The notes: generated from the sequence alone by a model not told the origin. Counted from the first letter of the stretch, positions 8,293 to 17,530 are shown. The stretch: 64,000 bases of DNA from JACCTH01 sp050741915 (GCA_050741915.1 JBOGEX010000057.1:5943-69942); one strand, 5' to 3'. Numbers and translations: made by a program.

Positions 8293-8492
8293 CCCCCCTC
8301 CCCCCTCCCGGCTTCTGTTTCTCCCCCCAAGGAACGTTCCCCCTCCCCGGCTGCGCCGGTACGACGAGGGGAAAACAGTGAGCGTTGGGGGGAGTACCCC
8401 CTAAGGGGGGGTTTCTCGCGCAGTGAGCGGTCTGCTTCACCCCCCTCCCGGCTTCGCCGGCTCTCCCCCCTGCGGGGGGAGAAACGCGGGGA
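8293..8492. repeat. Dispersed C/G-rich palindromic repeat, copy 1
   Basis: About 200 nt are built of C-tracts and G-tracts that fold back on each other. Blocks CTGTTTCTCCC, GTTGGGGGGAGT, CCTCCCCGGCTGCGCCGG and CTCCCCCCTGCGGG recur nearly unchanged and in similar order at 60086-60226. It fills the metX - acyl-CoA dehydrogenase convergent gap and runs into the last codons of the dehydrogenase gene. Base composition and low complexity differ sharply from the flanking genes. No transposase is present; it resembles a REP/MITE-like element. Confidence 0.75.
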
Positions 8493-9630
8493 TACCCGTG
8501 ATGGCCTGGCCGAGGATGAGGGTGTGGATTTCGTTGGTTCCCTCATACGTGGAGACCGTTTCCAGGTTGGCCATATGCCGGATCACCGGGTACTCGAGCG
8601 TGATCCCATTGGCACCGAGGACGGAGCGAGCAGAGCGAGCGACTTCGAGTGCGTTGCGGACGTTGTCGAGCTTGCCAAAACTCACCTGCTCCGGACTCAA
8701 TCGGCCTTCATCCTTCATCCGACCGAGGTGGAGAGCAAGCAAAGTGCCGCGGTTGACGATCACCATCATCTCCACCAGCTTCCGCTGGGTGAGCTGGAAC
8801 GAGGCGATCGGCCCGCCAAACTGCTCGCGTTCCTTCGCATACTCCAGCGCCGATTCGTAACACGCTCGGGCGGCGCCCATCACTCCGAAGAGAATTCCGA
8901 AGCGTGCTTCGCTCAGACAGGAGAGCGGTCCCCGCATCGAAGAAACGCCGGGTAGGACGAACTCGTCTGGGATGCGAACCTCCTCCAGCACCAACTCGGA
9001 GGTGACCGAAGCCCGCAGCGAGACCTTGCGATGGATCACATTGGCGGTGAAACCATTCGTGTCAGTGGGGACGATGAAGCCTCTGATCCCGCCTTCGGTT
9101 CGAGCCCAGATGATGGCGATGTCGGCGACGTTGCCGTTGGTGATCCACATCTTGGTTCCGTTCAACACCCAATCTGATCCATCCTTGTGGGCGGCGGTCC
9201 TCATCGACGACGGGTCGGATCCGGAGTCAGGTTCGGTCAGGCCGAAGCAGCCAAGAACATCACCCGCGGCCATCTGTGGCAGCCATTCCTGTTTCTGCTC
9301 CTCGGAGCCAAATCTCCAGATCGGGAACATGGCCAGCGACCCCTGGACCGAGACGAAGCTGCGGGTGCCCGAGTCGCCCGCCTCCAACTCCAGGCAGGCC
9401 AAACCGTAAGCGGTAGCGCTGGTTCCGGCGCATCCATAACCCTCGAGGTGCATCCCCAGCAATCCGAGCTTGCCCATGTCCTTGGCGATTTCATGGGGAA
9501 AGGTGCCTTGCTCCCACCAGTCAGCCACCTCGGGAAGAATTCTCTCTTCGGTGAATTGACGGACCGTGCTGCGGAGGAGCTTCTCCTCGTCGGTGAGGAG
9601 CATGTCGAGGTCGAGGAAGTCAGAGGACAT
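8437..9630 (-). CDS. gcdH: Acyl-CoA dehydrogenase, glutaryl-CoA dehydrogenase type
   Basis: The 397-residue flavoprotein has the acyl-CoA dehydrogenase order: N-terminal helices, FAD/substrate loop (CFGLTEPDSGSD, about 129-140), KMWITNG, and a C-terminal helical domain with the catalytic base in YEGTNEIHTLILGQAITG (about E363). RSFVSVQGSLAMFPI and the YEGTNEIHTLILGQ tail are characteristic of GcdH, which converts glutaryl-CoA to crotonyl-CoA in lysine and tryptophan breakdown. The final residues (PPQGGEPAKPGGG) are encoded by the palindromic repeat, so this gene seems to have gained its C-terminus from the element. It reads toward metX and has about 150 nt upstream without a gene. Exact substrate is inferred from similarity. 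Confidence 0.88.
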   Translation of the reverse strand: MSSDFLDLDMLLTDEEKLLRSTVRQFTEERILPEVADWWEQGTFPHEIAKDMGKLGLLGMHLEGYGCAGTSATAYGLACLELEAGDSGTRSFVSVQGSLAMFPIWRFGSEEQKQEWLPQMAAGDVLGCFGLTEPDSGSDPSSMRTAAHKDGSDWVLNGTKMWITNGNVADIAIIWARTEGGIRGFIVPTDTNGFTANVIHRKVSLRASVTSELVLEEVRIPDEFVLPGVSSMRGPLSCLSEARFGILFGVMGAARACYESALEYAKEREQFGGPIASFQLTQRKLVEMMVIVNRGTLLALHLGRMKDEGRLSPEQVSFGKLDNVRNALEVARSARSVLGANGITLEYPVIRHMANLETVSTYEGTNEIHTLILGQAITGIPAFLPPQGGEPAKPGGG

Positions 9631-9681
9631 CGGCGCAAAGTCTACGGGACCGGTTACGACGGGTGGGGTCGCCCATTCTCA

Positions 9682-9732
9682 GAAATTTGTTGCAGGGCGA
9701 CCGTCTCCCAGCAAATCTGTTGCAGGGCGACC
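9682..9732. repeat. Two 21-nt direct repeats (period 30)
   Basis: GAAATTTGTTGCAGGGCGACC (9682-9702) recurs as CAAATCTGTTGCAGGGCGACC (9712-9732), two changes in 21. They lie in the 150-nt gap between the acyl-CoA dehydrogenase start and the 3' end of the next minus-strand gene. They could be operator sites for the dehydrogenase or a short tandem duplication. Nothing else is seen in this gap. Confidence 0.6.
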
Positions 9733-9780
9733 AGGGGCCGGTCGTGGTGCGCCGAATTTGGCTTGGAACTTGGCGGGAGG

Positions 9781-10569
9781 TTACGAGGAGAACGCAACGG
9801 CAAAAGCCGCCGACCACCGGCCCATGAGGTTGGTGTAGTGGAGTCCGGCTTCGTCGGGATTACCGGCGGCAAGGGCGTCGATCGATGCCCACACTTCGGT
9901 CGCCGACTCGTCGAGTGCCAGGTCGGCGCTGCTGAAGAGCTCGGCCACGGTTCCGTAATCGAGCTCCAGCATCGAGTCGGATGGAAACTCTCCGAGCCAG
10001 GACGACAGATGCCCGAGCTCGACGATAAGGCTTTCGGGAAGTTGGGCCCGCGTGAGTACGGACGCGGCCTGGTTTGCTCGTTGGATCGCCGGAGGCAGTG
10101 GGCTGCGATAGCGAATCGATCCATGGTCAGTTCCGTCTTCGTTCTCTCGCTGTTCGTAGATACGTTGCTCGGGCGCGAATGGAACGAACCAACGCAAGGG
10201 GACATGCCACGCCGACGTGAGGATTTGCGACTTCATGTCCGGCTCGGACGCTCGCAGCTTGCGCAACTCACGATCGGCCTGACGGGCGACCTCCTCGGGG
10301 ACAATCGTCACTCGACCCATGACCTCGAACGCGTTATACAGGGCGAGGACACCTTCCAGCATGCGGAGCTGTGGGCGACGCGGACAAACGAAACGACCAC
10401 CCCGCCATTCGGTGATCCAAGCGTCCTCAATCATCGACTCGCCGATAAAGCCGTACGGCTCCCATCGCCTCGTGCGACGCGGGCTCGATTCGGGATGTTT
10501 ATCCCATGCTCGGATGCGATCCTCGGGAAGATATACCCGCAAATACGCTGACTTGATCACGTTGATCAT
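9781..10569 (-). CDS. Conserved-looking protein of unknown function
   Basis: From ATG 10569 (MINVIKSAYLRVYLPEDR) the product is 262 residues: soluble, charged, Trp-rich, no signal peptide or membrane segment. The first 60 residues contain RVYLPEDRIRAWD and a WEPYGFIGESMIEDAW stretch; the C-terminal half is helical and acidic. I recognise no family. The frame stays open upstream to 11415, but that part lies antisense to the E1 gene and is not supported. It is divergent from the E1 gene with 81 nt between the starts. Confidence 0.65.
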   Translation of the reverse strand: MINVIKSAYLRVYLPEDRIRAWDKHPESSPRRTRRWEPYGFIGESMIEDAWITEWRGGRFVCPRRPQLRMLEGVLALYNAFEVMGRVTIVPEEVARQADRELRKLRASEPDMKSQILTSAWHVPLRWFVPFAPEQRIYEQRENEDGTDHGSIRYRSPLPPAIQRANQAASVLTRAQLPESLIVELGHLSSWLGEFPSDSMLELDYGTVAELFSSADLALDESATEVWASIDALAAGNPDEAGLHYTNLMGRWSAAFAVAFSS

Positions 10570-10602
10570 CCTATGTTCTGGTTGGTCAGAATCAGTGTCC
10601 GT

Positions 10603-10608
10603 TAGAAT
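10603..10608 (+). promoter_or_regulatory. Putative -10 box for the fused E1 gene
   Basis: TAGAAT is a near-consensus -10. TTGGTC at 10582-10587 could be a -35 with a short 15-nt spacer. The ATG at 10651 follows an AAAAGGAGTAG stretch at 10616-10626, too far for a standard ribosome site. Confidence 0.35.
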
Positions 10609-10650
10609 CGCGGCCAAAAGGAGTAGCCCGCTGATCGACGCCCTGAGCGC

Positions 10651-12678
10651 ATGAGCTGGATGCAACGGGACGTTCATCATCGAGACCTGGGTCTTTCCGA
10701 CTCCCAAATGCTCGAGATGTACCGGCTCATGCTGGAAACGCGACGGGTCGACGATCGCATGTTTGCGCTCAATCGTCAGGGGCGGGCTCCCTTCGTCGTC
10801 GGCTCCTCCGGCCACGAAGCCGTGCAAGTTGCCTCGGCTTTTGCCCTCGATCGCGAGAAGGACTGGGTGCTTCCCTATTACCGCGACATGGGAGTCGCCC
10901 TGGCGTGGGGAATGAGCCTCGACGACGTGTTCCTGGCGGTGTTTGCCCGAGCCGCCGATGGCTTCTCCGGTGGTCGCCAGCTTCCCAATCACTGGTCGGA
11001 TCGAGATCTCCGGGTCTTTACCCAGTCCTCGTGCATCGGTACTCAATACCCCCACGCCGCCGGTATCGCCAAGGCCCTCCAGATCCTGGGTGACGACGCG
11101 GTAGTCGCGGTCTACGGTGGTGAGGGTTCGACATCCGAAGGTGATTGGCATGAAGCCGTCAACTTCGCCGGCATCCATCGGCTCCCGGTCGTCTTCATCA
11201 CCGAGAACAATCGTTATGCCATCTCGGTGCCGAGCACGGAGGAAATAGCGGGATCGATCAGCGGGAGAGGTCGTGGCTACGGGATGCACGGTCGACGGAT
11301 CGACGGCAACGACGCTCTCGAGGTGTTTCGCACCGTCAAGGATGCCGTCGAGAGAGCACGCCGGGGCGAGGGTCCAAGCCTGATCGAAGCAGAAACCTAC
11401 CGCTATTACGCCCATACCTCTGATGACGACGACCGCCTCTACCGGAGCCGGGAAGAGGTGGAGGAGTGGCGCCGCCAGGACCCGGTCGTGACCATGAAGC
11501 AGTACTTGATCGAAGAACGTCTGCTCTCCGAGGCCGACGAGAAACGAATCAACCAGGAAGTCACCGCCGCCGTTCTCGCCGCGGTGGATAAAGCCGAATC
11601 GTCAGCCGCCCCCGACGACCCCTACAGCCACGTTTATGCGCGAGTGATCGACCCAGGACCGGCCGCCACCGTTCCCGAACCTGCCGCCCATGGGCCGGTC
11701 ATCAACCTCATCACAGCCATCAACCGTTCCCTCCACGACGTCATGGAGGCGCATCCGGAGACAGTCGTGTTCGGCGAGGACGTGGCCGGAAAGAAGGGCG
11801 GAGTCTTCAAAGCCACCGAGGGACTGACGGAGCGCTTCGGATCCGGTCGTTGCTTCAACACCCCGATCTCCGAATCGCTCATCGCCGGTCTGGCGGTGGG
11901 GATGGGCGCTACCAATCTGCGCCCTATCGCCGAGATTCAGTTCGCCGACTACATCCATCCCGCCTTCGACCAACTCGTGTCCGAGGCGGCCCGGATCTCA
12001 TACCGCTCCAACGGGCAATGGACCTGCCCGATCGTCGTCCGGGTCCCCTTCGGCGGAGGCATTCACGGAGCGCTGTACCACTCTCAGTCGATCGAGAGCT
12101 ACTACGCCCACGTGCCGGGGCTGAAAGTGGTGATTCCTTCGACCCCGGCCGACTTCAAGGGACTGCTGGCCACCGCGGCAGAGGATCCTGACCCGGTGAT
12201 GATCCTCGAACCGAAGAAGCTATACCGACTGGTGAAAGGCCCTTACCCGGAGGGCGAGTGGAAGGTGCCTTTGGGAAAGGCATCGATCCGCCAGAACGGG
12301 ACGGACCTGACGATTCTCACGTACGGAGCGATGGTCCATTACACGATGGAAGCCGTACCGGCCCTGTCCGAACTCGGGATCTCTGCCGAGGTGATCGATC
12401 TCCGTAGTTTGCGTCCCCTCGACTGGCCGACGATCGAGGCGTCGGTGAGGAAGACCAGCCGGGTACTCATCATTCACGAGGACAACGAGTTCGTCGGATA
12501 CGGAGCCGAACTGGCGGCTCAGATCGCTGACAAGACCTTCGAATGGCTCGACGCTCCCGTCCGTCGCTATGCCCTCGGCGAAGTTCCGGCCTTCCCGTAT
12601 GCCCAGGAACTTGAGGACATGCTTTATCCCAACCCGGAGGGGATAATCCGACATGCCCAGGAGCTCGCCAAGTACTAA
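10651..12678 (+). CDS. Fused E1 alpha/beta subunit of a branched-chain-type 2-oxoacid dehydrogenase
   Basis: The 675-residue protein joins two normally separate chains. Residues 1 to about 330 are E1 alpha: YRLMLETRRVDDRM, PFVVGSSGHEAVQVA, PYYRDMGVAL, QLPNHWSDR and the ThDP/Mg region GGEGSTSEGDWHEAVNFA...ENN. After a linker (about 330-345) residues 350-675 are E1 beta: FGEDVAGKKGGVFKAT, PISESLIAGLAVGMG, AEIQFADYIHPAFDQ, RVPFGGGIHGALYHSQS. It should decarboxylate branched-chain 2-oxoacids and hand the acyl group to a lipoyl E2. No E2 or E3 gene is in the window. The downstream gene overlaps its stop by 26 nt. Substrate is inferred from beta-chain similarity to 2-oxoisovalerate dehydrogenases. 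Confidence 0.92.
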   Translation: MSWMQRDVHHRDLGLSDSQMLEMYRLMLETRRVDDRMFALNRQGRAPFVVGSSGHEAVQVASAFALDREKDWVLPYYRDMGVALAWGMSLDDVFLAVFARAADGFSGGRQLPNHWSDRDLRVFTQSSCIGTQYPHAAGIAKALQILGDDAVVAVYGGEGSTSEGDWHEAVNFAGIHRLPVVFITENNRYAISVPSTEEIAGSISGRGRGYGMHGRRIDGNDALEVFRTVKDAVERARRGEGPSLIEAETYRYYAHTSDDDDRLYRSREEVEEWRRQDPVVTMKQYLIEERLLSEADEKRINQEVTAAVLAAVDKAESSAAPDDPYSHVYARVIDPGPAATVPEPAAHGPVINLITAINRSLHDVMEAHPETVVFGEDVAGKKGGVFKATEGLTERFGSGRCFNTPISESLIAGLAVGMGATNLRPIAEIQFADYIHPAFDQLVSEAARISYRSNGQWTCPIVVRVPFGGGIHGALYHSQSIESYYAHVPGLKVVIPSTPADFKGLLATAAEDPDPVMILEPKKLYRLVKGPYPEGEWKVPLGKASIRQNGTDLTILTYGAMVHYTMEAVPALSELGISAEVIDLRSLRPLDWPTIEASVRKTSRVLIIHEDNEFVGYGAELAAQIADKTFEWLDAPVRRYALGEVPAFPYAQELEDMLYPNPEGIIRHAQELAKY

Positions 12679-14281
12679 CCCCGCCCGGGTCGACCCTCGG
12701 ACTGTCGAAGTGGTGGAGCTTGACCGCGTACTCCAGGACTCGCCAACGCCCGGTCCCCGCCCCAACCGTTGGGCGATTCTTCTCGGGATCGTCGTTCTCG
12801 GCCTCGTCGGGCTGAGCCTGCTGCCGGCTTCGGACCTCGCCCCCCCGAGCGCCGATGCCACTTTGCCCGACCCGGCGGTGGCAACGACTCTGGTGGGGAG
12901 TCGTCAGCCCCGAATTGCGTTCATCAGTGACGAAACGTTCCCGATGTTTGTCGTCACTGGACTCAAAGGCTTCGTCAGCCTGACCGAACCCGTCTCCTTC
13001 GATGGAAGATGGTGGATCATCGGCAACCGGCCCGACGTTGGCGCGGCCGCTGTCCTCTCTTCGGAGGACGGACGCCTTTGGGATATGGCCTCGGAGATAC
13101 CGGGCGAAGGGGGCCTATCGATCCGCATCGATCAGCTCGCAACCGTCGATGATGCTCTGATCGCAGTTGGCAGCGAGGGGAGTTTTATCGGCCCGACGTT
13201 CTCCTCGGTTCTAGCGGGCAATCTCAGCCTATGGCGGTCGGGGGATGGCGTGCGCTGGATTCCGGAGATGATCGATCCCGGAGACCCCAATCTGGCGTTC
13301 ACCGACATCCAGCTCGCGGTCAGCGATCGGTCGGCGGTGCTGTACGCAGTGGTCGATTCGACCGCGGCGGCCACCGCCGCGGCCCGCCTTCCGAACCACG
13401 TTGTCTCCGGCTTAGCGAGCGCCCGGTTCAGCCTTCGACCTCAGGGAACCCGCCTCATCGCTACCGGACCTCTCGACATTCAGATAGCAGAAGCTCCCAT
13501 GACACGGGTGTCACAGGCCTCTTCCACCCGTCTCTTTCGCTCGGAGTCCTTGACGGAATGGACCGAGATCGACATCCAGTTCGACGTCAGCGGCAGCATC
13601 GTCGCCGCTCCGGATGGCGGCTTCTTGACCGGTACAGGAGGGGTTCCGTGGACTTCTGCCTACGGAGTCATCTGGAACCCAAATCCAAGAGCCTATAGCG
13701 ACTTCGGCTATGAACGGTGGGACGACGAGGTGATTCTTGGCTTCTCTCTTGTCGGCAGTAGTCACATGATCGATTTCATCGACGCCGAGGGAACTCTGTC
13801 TGTCCAACTTCCGTCCGAGATGGTGCTCTGCTCGATCAAGGGATCTAATCAGTTGCTGGCGGCGGCTTGCACAACTCCGATGACGTCACCGCGGCCTGTG
13901 CAGTGGAACGGGTTCGAGCTCAGCTCCGACGATCCCAACTGGCTCGAGCTCAGAGATCCGGCCATTTCGTCGGTACGCCAATTTCCACTGCAACGTGTGG
14001 CCGGCATCTATGACGCTGAAGCAGACACCATCTCCCTGGCCGATACCCGCGGCGTTAGGGAAACCTTCCCGGTCGAAGTTCTTCGGCAACTGGACGGGGA
14101 CACGCGTACGGCTCGCTACGCCACCATGCTCAGCGAGGAAGGGCTGACCTGGTCGCGCAGCCAGATCGCCCTGCGGGCCGGGGAGTTCCAGCTTATGGGA
14201 GGCGTCAGTGATGGTTTTTTGGTTGGCATTCGGTCCTCTGAGCCAGGTGCGACCTTTACGGTGCTGGCCGCCGACTTCTGA
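12653..14281 (+). CDS. Membrane-anchored extracytoplasmic protein of unknown function
   Basis: The 542-residue protein has a short basic, proline-rich cytoplasmic N-terminus (about 1-40), one transmembrane helix (WAILLGIVVLGLVGLSLL, about 40-58), and a long predicted extracellular part rich in beta strands with recurring GFLxGxGG- and W-containing blades such as SSEDGRLWDMASE and RSGDGVRWIPE. This resembles a beta-propeller or sialidase-like fold, but no catalytic motif is recognised. Its ATG overlaps the E1 gene by 26 nt and its stop overlaps the argS ATG by 1 nt, so it is translated within a run of same-strand genes. Confidence 0.75.
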   Translation: MPRSSPSTNPARVDPRTVEVVELDRVLQDSPTPGPRPNRWAILLGIVVLGLVGLSLLPASDLAPPSADATLPDPAVATTLVGSRQPRIAFISDETFPMFVVTGLKGFVSLTEPVSFDGRWWIIGNRPDVGAAAVLSSEDGRLWDMASEIPGEGGLSIRIDQLATVDDALIAVGSEGSFIGPTFSSVLAGNLSLWRSGDGVRWIPEMIDPGDPNLAFTDIQLAVSDRSAVLYAVVDSTAAATAAARLPNHVVSGLASARFSLRPQGTRLIATGPLDIQIAEAPMTRVSQASSTRLFRSESLTEWTEIDIQFDVSGSIVAAPDGGFLTGTGGVPWTSAYGVIWNPNPRAYSDFGYERWDDEVILGFSLVGSSHMIDFIDAEGTLSVQLPSEMVLCSIKGSNQLLAAACTTPMTSPRPVQWNGFELSSDDPNWLELRDPAISSVRQFPLQRVAGIYDAEADTISLADTRGVRETFPVEVLRQLDGDTRTARYATMLSEEGLTWSRSQIALRAGEFQLMGGVSDGFLVGIRSSEPGATFTVLAADF

Positions 14282-16044
14282 TGTCGCTTCTCACCGAGTT
14301 GTCCGATCTGGTTGGCAAAGCCTTCGGTGACTTGGGACTTGACCACTCCTTCGGTCAGGTCCAGGTTTCGTCGCGTCCCGAGCTCTCCCAATTCCAGGGC
14401 AACGGAGCAATGGCGGCGGCCAAATCTGCCGGTCGCTCCCCCCGCGAGCTGGCTCAGGAGGTGGTCGAGCGGCTTCGCACTCAGTCTTCGATCCTCAAGA
14501 GCGCTGAGGTCGCTGGCCCCGGGTTTATCAACCTATCCATCACCGACGAAACGCTCGCTCGGTTTGTCAACTCGACCAGTGACGACCCCCGCCTCGGGGT
14601 GCCGAAAGCCGACCCCGCCCAAGTTGTGCTGGTCGACTATGCCGGACCCAATGTTGCCAAGGCGATGCATGTTGGGCACCTCCGCGCCACCATCATCGGC
14701 GATTCGCTCGCCCGCCTCTTCCGTTTTCTCGGCCACCTCGTAATCCGCGACCCCCACTTTGGCGACTGGGGATTGCAAATGGGTCAGGTGATCGCGGCCA
14801 TCGAAGAGAAGTGGCCCGACCTCCCCTACTTCCACTCGGAGGGGCCTTATCCAGAAAGCTCACCGGTGACTCTCGAGGACCTGCAGGAGCTCTATCCGGT
14901 TTCGGCGGCCCGGACCGAGACCGACGAAGCGTGGGCCGATCGGGCGCGGCAAATCACCATCGACCTCCAGCAAGGTCATCTTGGTTACCGGGCTCTCTGG
15001 CGTCATATGAAGACCGTCTCGGAAAAAAGCCAGCAGCAAGACTTTGCTCATCTCGGCGTCGAGTTCGACCTCTGGTTTGGCGAGTCCGACGTCGCCGATC
15101 AGCTTGGTCCGTTGGTGGATGACCTGCGGATGCGAGGACTGGCCACGGAAAGCCGGGGAGCACTCATCCTTTCGGTCGGAGAGGAGGGGGACAGTCGCGA
15201 TCTCCCACCCTTGATTCTCGAGACCTCGAAAGGGGCATACCTCTACGCCACCACCGACCTGGCGACAATCGATCACCGGATCCGCGATCTCGGCATCGAC
15301 CTTGCCCTCTACGTAGTCGACGCCCGCCAGTCGGATCATTTCCACCTGCTGTTTCGGGCGGCCCGCAAGGCCGGCATTGCCGGCAATCAGGTAGGCCTCG
15401 AGCACATTCGTTTCGGAACGATGAACGGCCCCGACGGCAAGCCGTTCAAGACCAGGGCGGGCGGGATTGTCGCCCTCTCCGACTTGATCGAGATGATCAC
15501 CACCGCCGCCCGGGAACGCCTGCACGACGCCGACATCGCTCAGGCTTACCCCGATGCGGAGCGGGAAGAAATCGCTCGCCAGGTAGGGGTGGCCGCCCTC
15601 AAGTTTGGCGACCTCATCAACAACCGCCTCTCCGACTACTTGTTCGATCTCGATCGCTTCTCATCATTCGAAGGAAAGACCGGCCCTTACCTCCAGTACG
15701 GAGTGGTTCGAATTCAATCGATCGAGCGACGCGCGGCCGCGTTGGGACTGGAGGCGGGCCCGGTGCAGCCGCCTTCGGTCGATGCCGAACGCAACCTGAT
15801 GCTGGCACTGCTGCGCCTGCCCGAGGTCGCGGCCAGGGCTGCCGAATTGCGAGCACCCAATCATCTGGCCGAGTACGCCTACGACCTAACCGCGATCTGG
15901 AACCGCTTTTACGAGACCTGCCGCATCATCGACGAACCCGACGAACACCGGCGGGGGTCTTGGATCACTCTCGCCGGGCTGACTCGCCGGGTGTTGGTGA
16001 CGGTGCTTGATCTATTAGGGATCGAAGTCCCGGAGCGGATGTGA
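14281..16044 (+). CDS. argS: Arginyl-tRNA synthetase
   Basis: The 587-residue class I synthetase charges tRNA-Arg. It has the N-terminal tRNA-contact domain (1 to about 100), the HIGH-type motif HVGHLR after DYAGPNVAKAMHVGH (about 122-142), the Rossmann core with the IRFGTMNGPDGKPFKTRAGG stretch replacing KMSKS, and the DALR anticodon domain ending in LLGIEVPERM, the usual ArgS end. The ATG directly abuts the TGA of the previous gene (1-nt overlap). A GNAT gene starts 4 nt before its stop. Length is normal. Confidence 0.97.
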   Translation: MSLLTELSDLVGKAFGDLGLDHSFGQVQVSSRPELSQFQGNGAMAAAKSAGRSPRELAQEVVERLRTQSSILKSAEVAGPGFINLSITDETLARFVNSTSDDPRLGVPKADPAQVVLVDYAGPNVAKAMHVGHLRATIIGDSLARLFRFLGHLVIRDPHFGDWGLQMGQVIAAIEEKWPDLPYFHSEGPYPESSPVTLEDLQELYPVSAARTETDEAWADRARQITIDLQQGHLGYRALWRHMKTVSEKSQQQDFAHLGVEFDLWFGESDVADQLGPLVDDLRMRGLATESRGALILSVGEEGDSRDLPPLILETSKGAYLYATTDLATIDHRIRDLGIDLALYVVDARQSDHFHLLFRAARKAGIAGNQVGLEHIRFGTMNGPDGKPFKTRAGGIVALSDLIEMITTAARERLHDADIAQAYPDAEREEIARQVGVAALKFGDLINNRLSDYLFDLDRFSSFEGKTGPYLQYGVVRIQSIERRAAALGLEAGPVQPPSVDAERNLMLALLRLPEVAARAAELRAPNHLAEYAYDLTAIWNRFYETCRIIDEPDEHRRGSWITLAGLTRRVLVTVLDLLGIEVPERM

Positions 16045-16922
16045 GCGAACCACCGGTCTTGCTCAGGCCTGGCAGACCGGAGGACCTGGAGGCGATCAGG
16101 GAGTTCACCACCGGCACCTTCGCCTGGGGCGACTATGTGCCTGACCGCTATCTCGCCTGGCTTGAGGAGGAGTCGGGGGCGGTTCTTGTGGCGACCGATC
16201 GGGTCGATCGGGCGGTGGCAATAGTTCATGTGCAGAAGATGTCGGCCCGCGAGGGATTCCTGTCGGCGGCGCGAGTGCATCCCGACCACCAGCGACAGGG
16301 GATCGGCTCGCTCTTGAACGGAGCTTCGGTGGATCTGCTGCGGGCGCAGGGAGCAGTGGTCGTGCGTCTCACTACCGAGGAGAACAACGAGGCCGCGCGG
16401 AAGCAGGTCGAAAAGCTTGGCTACCGACCAGTCGCTCGCTTCGTCATGGCCGAGCGGACCTTCGAGCGGCACGGGAGCGAGGCGAACGGCGGGCGGAGAT
16501 TGCCGGGACCGGAACGATTCGACCTGGCCCCGGCCGCGGAGGCGGAGCCCGCCTTCATGGTGTGGACGACCGGAGAGTCGAACCGCGCCGGTCACGGCCT
16601 TTACCCTCGCGATGGTTGGTCGTTTTGCCGACTAGCCCTTGAAGACCTGGTGCGGAGCGCTCGGCAGCGAAGACTCTGGACCTCGCCGTCGGGTTGGGCC
16701 GTAGCAACTCAGGACGGCACCGATCTTTGGGTTTCTCTTCTCCTCACCACCGCCGACGAGGCCGACCGGGCGGTGCGGGCTTTGATCGACCTGGCCGAGG
16801 AGATGAAGGTCGAGTGGATGGGAGTGTTGGTGTCGCGGGTTCCCTGGATCGAAGAAGCCCTCCAAAGCGAGCACCTCACACTCAACTATCCCAACATCAT
16901 CTATGAAAGAGCCATCGACTAG
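16041..16922 (+). CDS. GNAT-family N-acetyltransferase (tandem fold)
   Basis: The 293-residue protein starts at GTG 16041 overlapping argS. Residues about 7-140 are a GNAT domain with the acetyl-CoA loop VHPDHQRQGIGSLL and the later LTTEENNEAARKQVEKLGY region. Residues about 165-290 form a second, weaker GNAT-like half. The acceptor is unknown. The stop codon overlaps, tail to tail, the stop of the minus-strand gene that follows (TAG/CTA at 16919-16922). Confidence 0.85.
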   Translation: MSEPPVLLRPGRPEDLEAIREFTTGTFAWGDYVPDRYLAWLEEESGAVLVATDRVDRAVAIVHVQKMSAREGFLSAARVHPDHQRQGIGSLLNGASVDLLRAQGAVVVRLTTEENNEAARKQVEKLGYRPVARFVMAERTFERHGSEANGGRRLPGPERFDLAPAAEAEPAFMVWTTGESNRAGHGLYPRDGWSFCRLALEDLVRSARQRRLWTSPSGWAVATQDGTDLWVSLLLTTADEADRAVRALIDLAEEMKVEWMGVLVSRVPWIEEALQSEHLTLNYPNIIYERAID

Positions 16923-17530
16923 GTCAGGGCGAGCAGAGCTACCACCCAGACGGTGAACATCACCGGGAGCTCGAGTTCGATGCCCTCGCGGCCCAGGAAT
17001 CGGCGGATGACCCAGGCCAATGGCACCCCAAAGAGCGGCACGGGCCACAGCCCCGCCACTCCCGCCCTATCCATCAACTCGACACCTCGCATAAGTGGGG
17101 CAGGAAAGTCCTCAACAATCGGATCGAGAGAGCCCGCGGCGAAGATCAGGATCGCTCCCACCAAGATCGACATCACCGCTCGCGCGATTGCTCGCTCCCA
17201 CTCGTTGTTGACCCAAACCAGATTGTCACGACGGGCGGGCCCCTCGGAGGCGATTCCCATCAGGAAGGTCCCGGCCACCGCCAGCACCATCGCCGTCACC
17301 AGCCCTGATCCGGTCGAAAGACCGCTGTCGCGATCTACCAGATCGAAGGAGGCGAGGACGAGAGAGATGCCGAGTCCGGCCAGGGCGGCCCCAAGAGCGA
17401 AGAGGCCGAGGTCGAGCATGGTCGCAAAGCTGTTGGCCACCAGCCGGGTGTAGTAGCGCCATCCCCCTCTGGTGTGTCCAACGACGGCGGGGGTGGTTTC
17501 AACCACGTGACATCGCTGGCATCGCCTCAT
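16919..17530 (-). CDS. Multi-pass membrane protein of unknown function, with an N-terminal CxxC
   Basis: From ATG 17530 (MRRCQRCHVVETTP) the product is 203 residues. It opens with a CxxC pair and then has four to five hydrophobic segments (about 38-60, 70-90, 108-126, 150-170 and 180-200). The start overlaps the end of glcF by 32 nt, so it appears to be the last gene of the hyuA-hyuB-glcDEF transcript. No family is recognised. A role tied to glycolate oxidase is suggested only by position. The frame is open further upstream but there it is antisense-phase to glcF coding sequence. Confidence 0.65.
   Translation of the reverse strand: MRRCQRCHVVETTPAVVGHTRGGWRYYTRLVANSFATMLDLGLFALGAALAGLGISLVLASFDLVDRDSGLSTGSGLVTAMVLAVAGTFLMGIASEGPARRDNLVWVNNEWERAIARAVMSILVGAILIFAAGSLDPIVEDFPAPLMRGVELMDRAGVAGLWPVPLFGVPLAWVIRRFLGREGIELELPVMFTVWVVALLALT

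Noticed and set aside
8293..8436. A protein-coding gene in the C-rich repeat
   Set aside because: Open frames there exist only because of C/G tracts; no start context or homology.
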